The translations under genes and the position numbers were made by a program. The notes below the pieces were generated by a model that did not search any database, was not told the origin of the DNA, and saw only the letters and a list, made by a program, of their open reading frames with translations. This document shows, one piece after another, positions 32,044 through 64,000 of a stretch of DNA of 64,000 nucleotides; within the stretch, counting starts at the first letter, position 1; each line of letters opens with the position of its first letter. This DNA is from Atrina japonica (taxonomy: Eukaryota; Mollusca; Bivalvia; Pterioida; Pinnidae): the NCBI GenBank assembly GCA_030159075.1, contig BROG01000522.1, positions 62,001-126,000 on the forward strand, read 5' to 3'.

Positions 32044-32355
32044 CTCCGAGGCCGATGTTTGTTTGTTTATTTATTGTTTTTTAACGTCCCACTCAAGAAT
32101 ATTTCACTCATATGGAGACGTCACCAAATTTAGGTGAAGGGCTTCAAATTTTTGCCTATGCTCGGCACTTACGGCCTTTGAGCAGTGATGGTTCTTTAAC
32201 GTGCCGACACGTGACATCGGATTTTTACTGTCCCATCCGAAGGACAGGAAACCAAGGGACCTCGGATTTTGCTGTCCCATACGAAGGACAGGAAACCAAC
32301 CTGTCGCCGGCTTGACTCGACCTCACGATCAAGAGCCGGCTCCTCCGAGGTCGAT
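32044..32355 (-). mobile_element. SINE of the 24591 family, 5'-truncated, with target duplication
   Basis: The element lies at 32057-32342. Its minus-strand tail is gggacgttaaaaaacaataa plus acaaacaaac, and its body has gtgtcggcacgttaaagaac and gtgacgtctccatatgagtg. The flanks ctccgaggccgat (32044-32056) and ctccgaggtcgat (32343-32355) look like a target duplication with one mismatch. The A-box end is missing. A segment of about 45 bases (ggtttcctgtccttcg-atgggacag) is duplicated in the body. Confidence 0.8.
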
Positions 32356-32508
32356 CAGTCTTCATAGTTCTCACCGGTCGTATTTAAGGAATACCCCCGC
32401 ATTTCAATAAAGAGAAATGTGGCTAGATATTCATGACATGATTTTGTCCAAAAAAACGGGACAAATCACATATACATTGTATTTACTTATGACTCCTATT
32501 CGTAGATG

Positions 32509-32510
<2 letters not shown>

Positions 32511-32578
<68 letters not shown>
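32511..32578. repeat. (TA)n microsatellite
   Basis: TA run with one TTTA interruption. Confidence 0.95.
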
Positions 32579-32584
<6 letters not shown>

Positions 32585-34275
32585 ATTTCCATATATCAGT
32601 GTCTCTAGTGTGTTGATCTGGGTTAGTAGGTGTGTGATTAATAGATTGAAACTTGAAGCGCCCACTTCTTTAACACATGATTCAAACTACTGCTGAAATG
32701 ACGGAGAATTGTCTCAATAATTAATAATCGAATTCATACTTATAGAGATATGCCCTAGGCATGTATGTGCCGTTTATTCTTACATGTAAAATGTAAACTG
32801 GAGTTATAATTAGAACGACTCACCTGCAATGATTAGGCGCATTGGTCTATGTGCATACAAAACACAATTCTAATGGATTACCTTGACACAATATCCTGAT
32901 GACTCGTCTATATTTAGACTGCCTTTATCGAAACAAAGTGGAAGTCACTCTTACCAGATATGTTTGTAATATTCTGGTAAAACACATGTTTAAAGTTTGT
33001 ATTACAATTCAACCATATCATATTGACCTCTTAATCCCCACACAACTTCCTTTAATTTAGTAGTTTGCTAATGCAGTTAATGAAGAAACCTTTGGAATGA
33101 GGGCAGTGTAGTTAGTGAATCTCCTTTTGATGTTTGTAGCTTTTGTTAGAATTATCAATGTTAAAACACGGAGGATCTTTTAAATTATTTTGTTGGTAAA
33201 TTTAAATATCATCCCGTAAAATGAATAATAGAAATCAGGGCTGAGTTATAATATATTAAATTATAAAATGTATGTATAAATCTACAGTGGCGTAGCTGGG
33301 TTCAGAAAAGTGGGAGGGGGGGGGGGGGCAATAGAGTACAGAGGCGTATCCAGTAATTTTCAAAGAGGGGGCGTAACTTGCAATGATTTCAAGTTGAAGT
33401 GATGTAAATGTTAATTAAAGTCGCCGAGCAGAGCGAGGCGTGAAAAATTAAAAAAAATTGTCTTTAATTTTTTGACTCTTTATAGAAAAATGAAAGGTTT
33501 AACACCTATTTTATCAACTTTAGGCGGCACTCTCTCCATCATCACTGCACATATTTCTAACCGTTGGATTAATTGTGAGGCAATATTTCATTAGGGGTAG
33601 GGTTTTACACATCTTTCAGATAGTTTTCCCCTTTTCCGCGAAAACACGCGCAGCAATCCGCTAATAAACAACTTTATCCTTCTCAAAAGAAGGTAAGATA
33701 AAAAAAAAGTTATCAAGATCGGGACAGAATTTTGTCCTAGAATCCTCCAGACATTGAATTATGACCTCTTTTTTGTGAAAAATATCGTTGATGGATTAAT
33801 TCGGAAGCGCGATGAGGCATCCTCTAGCTTACAGACACAAACATCGCTATTTCCTCGTGTCAACGGTATACTTCCAGAAATGTTCAATTATTAAAGCCCA
33901 GAGAGTTAATTATCACTGGATTTTATTCCGGCCAAATATTCCATTTAATTGACATGCGTATCATTTATCAAAAATAAATTGAGTATCAACAAACAGAAAT
34001 GAATACAGAGCATGATGAAGGAATCCAGAAAATTTATGATTTTTGTAAAGTTCAGGGAAGCTTTTTTAGACGTTTTGATACAAACAATTGGCCGCCCCAG
34101 TACCTACGCCTACCCACATGTATAATGTGCAAGTAATTGCGAAGATATAAGCTATCATATTTTGATATAATGCAAAATTTGCCAAGTTTACAAATAAATT
34201 TTCATATTCATACAAACCGAGGAAAAGAAAACGGAAATTTCTTTACCGAAATAATGGGCAACAGGGAAGGAGGAG
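32579..34275. other. Intergenic DNA with repeat scraps
   Basis: A G-rich scrap lies at 33290-33370 (gtggcgtagctgggttcag, then a run of G and aggcgtatccagtaattttc). The phrase gagcagagcgaggcgtgaaaa at 33425 recurs as gagcgtagcgaggcgcgaaaa at 34539. No gene is recognised. Confidence 0.45.
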
Positions 34276-34522
34276 TATATATGACCCAGTGGCTGAGAAA
34301 AAGGTCCTTAGGTCCTTAGGACAATTTAGTGAGAAATTGTGATTTTCATATTTCCAGAAAGTTGTAAATTTATAAAATTAATATATGACATTGAGCGCAG
34401 GAAATTGCAACTCTTCTTATTTCCGGTGCGAAAAATCAACAAAATTAATAAGAATTCCCTGTTTTGACGCATTACATTGGTTATGTCATAAGGACCTTTT
34501 TCACAGCTGCTGGCTCATATAA
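34276..34522. mobile_element. 247-bp inverted-repeat (MITE-like) element
   Basis: Arms 34276-34310 (atatatgacccagtggctga, gaaaaaggtcctta) and 34489-34522 (taaggacctttttcacagct, gctggctcatata) are inverted repeats of about 34 bases with few mismatches. ggtcctta is duplicated at the inner side of the left arm. Confidence 0.75.
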
Positions 34523-36187
34523 TGTAATTGTTTTGACCGAGCGTAGCGAGGCGCGAAAATTTTGGTTATAGTAAGTAGGATTCCAGAATATCAGTTATTC
34601 AAGAATTATAACTACTGCTTTGAAAATAGGGAAAATAGGGTTCTGACCCACTGATATCGGGATCGAGGGCTGAGAAGGAGTATGGTATCAAAATGGTCAT
34701 ATAATTTTTTTATCATGTGTCGAAATTATAAATCAATAACACACATCAAGATACAACAATAACAACATACTTTCTAATTTCAATATTCTGGCCGACAAAG
34801 AATTAAAAATCCTTTCATCGTGTAGTTTCATGATTTTGGATGACATCTAACCAGCAGACGATGAAATGTAACGGAAACGAATGACACACGAAATTCCTTT
34901 TTCTTTTCATTGATCGCAATAGAGAAGTTCGGAACAGGGATGCATTACGAGAATATTTTTTTTCAAATGCATGGGAGTGCATTACGAGAATAATTAACGC
35001 ATGGGTCCGTGTCAGTATCACATACACAAACGTAGTCATATCTAGTACAGACATATGATAAACGTAATTATATTTGTAAATGTATTTCTGCACTTGTGAA
35101 ATAATAAGTTAATATCTTGGTAGAATATTTTATTGTGTTTTACATGTTTTTTTCTGACTAGAGTTTGTCTAGGTACATATCATCATCATCATACACATAC
35201 GATAAATAATTTATACAACATAACATAGATAAAAGAACAATCTTACATTTCCTGTATGGATATCGTCATAAAATTGGTCGTGTATATTAAACACATACAT
35301 GGTACAGCTATCAACATCTTTATTGTCCATCCCTAATATCATGCAAACCAAATATAATATCAATATATCTTCATAGACTTGTCTTAAGGTACAGTCACTC
35401 ATTTTAGTAAAATTAAAATAAATTATTGTATATACACATATATTGCATTTTATTGTTAAGTAAGTAGTGTTTTTTCTCAGATTGGGGTAAATTCTTAAGT
35501 TTCACAGTTCTAAGACCTTGTGATTCGTGTTTTACTATCAGACATAAAAGCAATGGGTCAAATATCCCTAAAAACTATTTCCCGAAAAACTGTTACCACA
35601 CTAAATAAAAATATAAAAAATGAAATGGATGCAAGTTTCTTTTGTATCATGTTGTAGATACAATTTCCAAACTAAATTTGGCCACTTACAAAATGCTAAA
35701 TATTTACTTATTCTTATCAAGTCACCAGAAATATAATTCTAAAAAGCAATTCTAGGATAAAAAAGCATTTAATATTCAAATAAGATATATCTGAAGACTT
35801 TGAAATAGCTAGACAAATTGCTGCAGGCATACTTCTAAAGGGTATCTAATAATTTTCACCATCATCAGTAGGATTAAAACATACAAATACCCACAATCAT
35901 TGAGAATAAATGCAGATTACAGTAGCTTTAAGAAGGAGTTGTGACATCCCTATAATGTGTGGCCAAGGTAATAAAATATCTAAGGAATGGCATAAAAGTA
36001 ATATTTTGAAATAAAATGCTTAAAAAAACCATAAAAAACGAGATGTTCTAAAAAACAAACTCTCCCTTAATCTAAAACTTTACTTTTACGTAATTTGTTA
36101 TTCATTGTAGTCATTGGACAGATAATTCAAATCATATTTGAAACTCTCATTCAAAAATATGTCCATGGGGGTATTTAGATTCCTGAC
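34523..36187. other. Intergenic DNA, nothing recognised
   Basis: AT-rich. Short frames at 34815-35093 and 35211-35402 (minus) have no recognisable homology. Confidence 0.4.
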
Positions 36188-36475
36188 GTGTGTTTATGGG
36201 GATGTGTTGATGTGATTCTTGGCATGTGTTTATGGGGATGTGTTATTGTGATTCTTGGCATGTGTTTATGGGGATGTGTTGTTGTAATTCTTGGCATGTG
36301 TTTATGGGGATGTGTTGATGTGATTCTTGGCATGTGTTTATGGGGATGTGTTATTGTGATTCTTGGCATGTGTTTATGGGGATGTGTTGTTGTGATTCTT
36401 GGCACATGTTTATGGGGATGTGCTGTAGTGATTCTTGGCATGTGTTTATGGGATGATTCTTGGCATGTTTTCTTG
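36188..36475. repeat. 36-bp minisatellite, about eight units
   Basis: The unit is ggcatgtgtttatggggatg followed by tgttgttgtgattctt. The period is a multiple of three, so both strands are open across it (12-residue repeats); this is a by-product. Confidence 0.95.
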
Positions 36476-36587
36476 ATGTTATAGCAATTGTTCACAAAGT
36501 GGAACGGAATTAAATTTACTATTTTCTAACATAATTTTTATTAAATTTCTCCTGGTCATCTTTGTATCATAAAGCAATGTTATACCA

Positions 36588-36865
36588 CTCATGTAGCTTT
36601 AAGAACACAGTACTCATATAGCTTTAAGAACACAGTACTCACATAGCTTTAAGAACACAGTACTCACATAGCTTTAAGAACACAGTACTCACATAGCTTT
36701 AAGAACACAGTACTCATATAGCTTTAAGAACACAGTACTCATATAGCTTTAAGAACACAGTACTCACATAGCTTTAAGAACACAGTACTCATATAGCTTT
36801 AAGAACACAGTACTCATATAGCTTTAAGAACACAGTACTCATATAGCTTTAAGAACACAGTATTC
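36588..36865. repeat. 25-bp minisatellite, about eleven units
   Basis: The unit is catatagctttaagaacaca plus gtact, nearly invariant; cataT/cataC is the only frequent variant. Confidence 0.96.
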
Positions 36866-37419
36866 AGTTCATTCTGACCTTCTGATAATCATCATAGTGT
36901 AACTGTTAACCTGAAATTTTTTGAATGGCATCTATATCCATGATTCATTTATTTAGCTTGAAATTTTCGCTTTCACTTTAAATTCGCATAAATGGAGGCG
37001 AAAATTTTGAGGTCAATAGAATATATTTCCTTTCTATTCAAAAACACTGACCAATCTTGCAAATGTTGTGTACCCTATTCCTTCCTCTGGAGTATATAAG
37101 CAGACTGACATCAATAATAACTATATTTAAAACAGGGAAACAATAGCAGCTCAATTATAAATATCTTTCTCAGCATGACTCTGACATAACAGGAACATGA
37201 TGCTAATATCTTCTCACACAGATTTAAACATAACAAACAACAGTAATAATATCACAGTTAAAATTGTTAATACCACATAACATGGATCAATGATCCATGT
37301 AGATAATAAGGATATAAAAGTAGCAGGAATGAAAATTTCTAACACATATTGTCCCTTAACTAATATGCTAAGAAAGCTGTATTTCACAGCTCACTTTCAA
37401 GAATGCTAAAATTTCACTA

Positions 37420-38490
37420 TCCCACTGCCAATATAATGATATTACTGAGCACAGTGTCAGGATACTACTAACAATTCACTGTTAATGTTACTACTCACAG
37501 CTCACTGTTAGCACCATGAAACTACTCACAACTCACTGTCTGCACAATGACACTACTCACAGCTCACTGTTAGCACCATACTACTCACAGCTCACTGTCA
37601 GCACCATGATACTACTCACAACTCACTGTCAGCATAATGACACTACTAACAACTCATTGTTAATGCCATGATACTACTCACAGCCCACTGTCATCACCAT
37701 GACACTACTAACAATCCACTGTTAATGCCATGATACTACTCACAGCTCACTGTTAATACCATGATATTACTCACAACTCACTGTCAGCACCACACTACTC
37801 ACAGCTCACTGTCAGCACCATGAAACTACTCAGAACTCACTGTCTGCACAATGACACTACTAACAACTTACTGTTAATGCCATGATACTACTCACAGCTC
37901 ACTGTCAGCTCCATAATACAACTCACAATTCACTGTCAGCATAATGACACTACTAACAATTCACTGTTAATGCCACGATACTACTCACAGCTCACTGTTA
38001 GCTCCAAAATACAACAAACAATTTACTGTCAGCATAATGACACTACTAACAATTCACTGTTAATGCCATGATACTACACACAGCTCACTGTCAGCACCAT
38101 GATACTACTCACAGCTCACTGTCAGCACCATGATACTACTCACAGCTCACAGTCAGTGCAATGATATTACTCAGAGCTCACTGTCAGCACCATTATACTA
38201 CTCACAATGTACAGTCAGCACCATAATACTACTCATAGCTCACTGTTAGCACCATGATACTACTCACAGCTCACTGTCATCACCATGACACTACTAACAA
38301 TTCACTGTTAATGCCATGATACTACTCACAGCTAACTGTCAGCACCATGATACTACTAACAGCTAAGTCATCACTATGATACTACTCACAACTCACTGTT
38401 AGCACCATGATACTACTCACAGCTCACTGTCAGCACCATGATTTTACTCACAGCTCACTGTCAATGCCAGTGCTACTCACATCTCACTGT
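37420..38490. repeat. 31-bp degenerate minisatellite
   Basis: The unit is ctactcacagctcactgtca followed by gcaccatgata, repeated some 34 times with many variants. It shares the core cacagctcactgtcag with the array that follows. Confidence 0.9.
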
Positions 38491-38539
38491 CAATCCCATT
38501 GCTACTTAATGTTCAGTCAAAATATAGTATCAAAGCTCG

Positions 38540-39905
38540 CTTTCCATGAAATAAAATCATTCACAGCTCACAGTCAGTGAAATAGTATCATTCACAACTC
38601 ACAGTCAGTGAAATATTATCATTCACAGCTCAATGTCAGTGAAATAATATGTTTCACAGCTCACAGTCGGTGAAATAATATCATTTGCAACTCACTGTCA
38701 CTAACTTAGTTTTACTGCTGACTGTTACTGACATAGTTTTACAGCTCACTGTCACTGACATAGTTTTAGAGTTCACCATCAGTGACATTGTTTTATAGTT
38801 CACTATCAGTGACATAGTTTTATAGTTCACCATCAGTGACATTGTTTCACAGATCACTATCAGTGACATTGTTTCACAGTTCACTATCAGTGACATTGTT
38901 TCACAGTTCACTATCAGTGACATAGTTTTAGAGCTCACCATCAGTGACATTGTTTCACAGTTCACTGTAACTGACATAGTTTTAGAGCTCACCATCAGTG
39001 ACAATGTTTTACAGTTCACTATCAGACACATTGTTTCACAGTTCATTATCAGCGACATTGTTTCACAGTTAACTATCAGTGACATTGTTTTATAGTTCAC
39101 TATCAGTGACATTGTTTTACAGTTCACTATCAGACACATTGTTTCACAGTTCATTATCAGCGACATTGTTTCACAGTTAACTATCAGACACATTGTTTCA
39201 CAGTTCACTATCAGACACATTGTTTTATAGTTCACTATCAGTGGCATAGTTTTAGAGCTCACCATCAGTGACATTGTTTTACAGTTCACTATCAGTGACA
39301 TTGTTTTACAGTTCACCATCAGTGACATTGTTTCACAGTTCACTATCAGACACATTGTTTTACAGTTCACTATCAGCGACATTGTTTTATAGTTCACTAT
39401 CAGTGACACTGTTTTTACAGTTCACTATCAGTGACATTGTTTTATAGTTCACTATCAGACACATTGTTTCACAGTTCACTATCAGACACATTGTTTTACA
39501 GTTCACTATCAGACACATTGTTTCACAGTTCACTATCAGACACATTGTTTTACAGTTCACTATCAGACACATTGTTTTACAGTTCACTATCAGTGACATT
39601 GTTTTACAGTTCACTATCAGTGGCATAGTTTTAGAGCTCACCATCAGCGACATTGTTTCACAGTTCACTATCAGACACATTGTTTTACAGTTCACTATCA
39701 GTGACATTGTTTTTACAGTTCACTATCAGTGACATTGTTTTATAGTTCACTATCAGACACATTGTTTCACAGTTCACTATCAGACACATTGTTTTACAGT
39801 TCACTATCAGACACATTGTTTCACAGTTAACTATCAGTGACATTGTTTTATAGTTCACCATCAGTGACATTGTTTCACAGTTAACTATCAGTGACATTGT
39901 TTCTT
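38540..39905. repeat. 27-bp minisatellite at the 3' end of WDR7
   Basis: After transitional units (38540-38700, cattcacagctcacagtcag) there are roughly 45 units of cattgttttacagttcacta plus tcagtga. Variants (gtgacattg, gacacattg, gtgacatag) are interspersed. It ends about 28 bases beyond the WDR7 stop codon, so it falls in the 3' UTR unless the transcript ends at once. Open frames of up to 242 codons are artefacts of the period. Confidence 0.92.
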
Positions 39906-39933
39906 TAAGCTCTATGTTGTTGGGGTCAAAGTG

Positions 39934-63982
<24,049 letters not shown>

Positions 63983-64000
63983 CTGAAATGATATATTGTC

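Noticed and set aside
36175..36495. Overlapping frames open on both strands
   Set aside because: A 36-bp repeat without stops in either direction produces both.
38681..39897. Open frames of 242, 106 and 70 codons on the minus strand
   Set aside because: They are periodic nine-residue translations of the 27-bp minisatellite, with no independent coding signal.

Overview
The window is animal nuclear DNA. Genes are split by GT-AG introns, AT-rich introns and intergenic DNA dominate, and tRNA-derived SINEs, MITE-like elements, a mariner remnant, reverse-transcriptase fragments, microsatellites and many minisatellites are present. The repeat families and the protein sequences suggest a mollusc, most likely a bivalve. 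That placement is a judgement from pattern recognition, not from a search.

Layout. (1) About 0.4-10.3 kb, plus strand: a Rab2 small-GTPase gene lacking only its first coding exon, which lies off the left edge. Seven exons join in phase to the usual geranylgeranylated GSGCC end. Its introns hold a 1.0-kb TA-flanked DNA transposon, an 82-bp tandem repeat, MITE copies and a 40-bp minisatellite. (2) 10.3-15 kb: probable Rab2 3' UTR and intergenic DNA. (3) 15.2-30.5 kb, minus strand: two uninterrupted ~3.2-kb reading frames, tandem paralogues that fuse a hydantoinase/oxoprolinase (HyuA-like) part to a DUF917 part. This architecture is familiar from bacteria and fungi. Both paralogues have an apparent splice acceptor exactly 20 nt before the ATG, so they look like host-adapted, possibly horizontally acquired genes. 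The downstream-lying copy (25.1-28.3 kb) is intact. The other (15.2-18.4 kb) has an in-frame TGA at codon 28 and a damaged glycine motif. The intact copy sits between inverted copies of a reverse-transcriptase fragment. (4) 30.5-39.9 kb: intergenic DNA rich in SINEs, short inverted-repeat elements and five minisatellite arrays, the last running up to the stop codon of the next gene. (5) 39.9-64 kb, minus strand: the C-terminal ~1,209 codons of a WDR7 (Rabconnectin-3 beta) gene in 17 exons whose phases all agree. Its N-terminus is off the right edge. Most of its larger introns carry their own, different minisatellite.

Rab2 (ER-Golgi and endolysosomal traffic) and WDR7 (V-ATPase regulation with DMXL/Rabconnectin-3 alpha) are housekeeping genes transcribed towards each other. 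The hydantoinase-DUF917 pair between them is the unusual cargo. The two most interesting observations are this pair, with its shared leader intron and one decaying member, and the minisatellites of the WDR7 gene, several of which appear to have grown from splice-site sequence.
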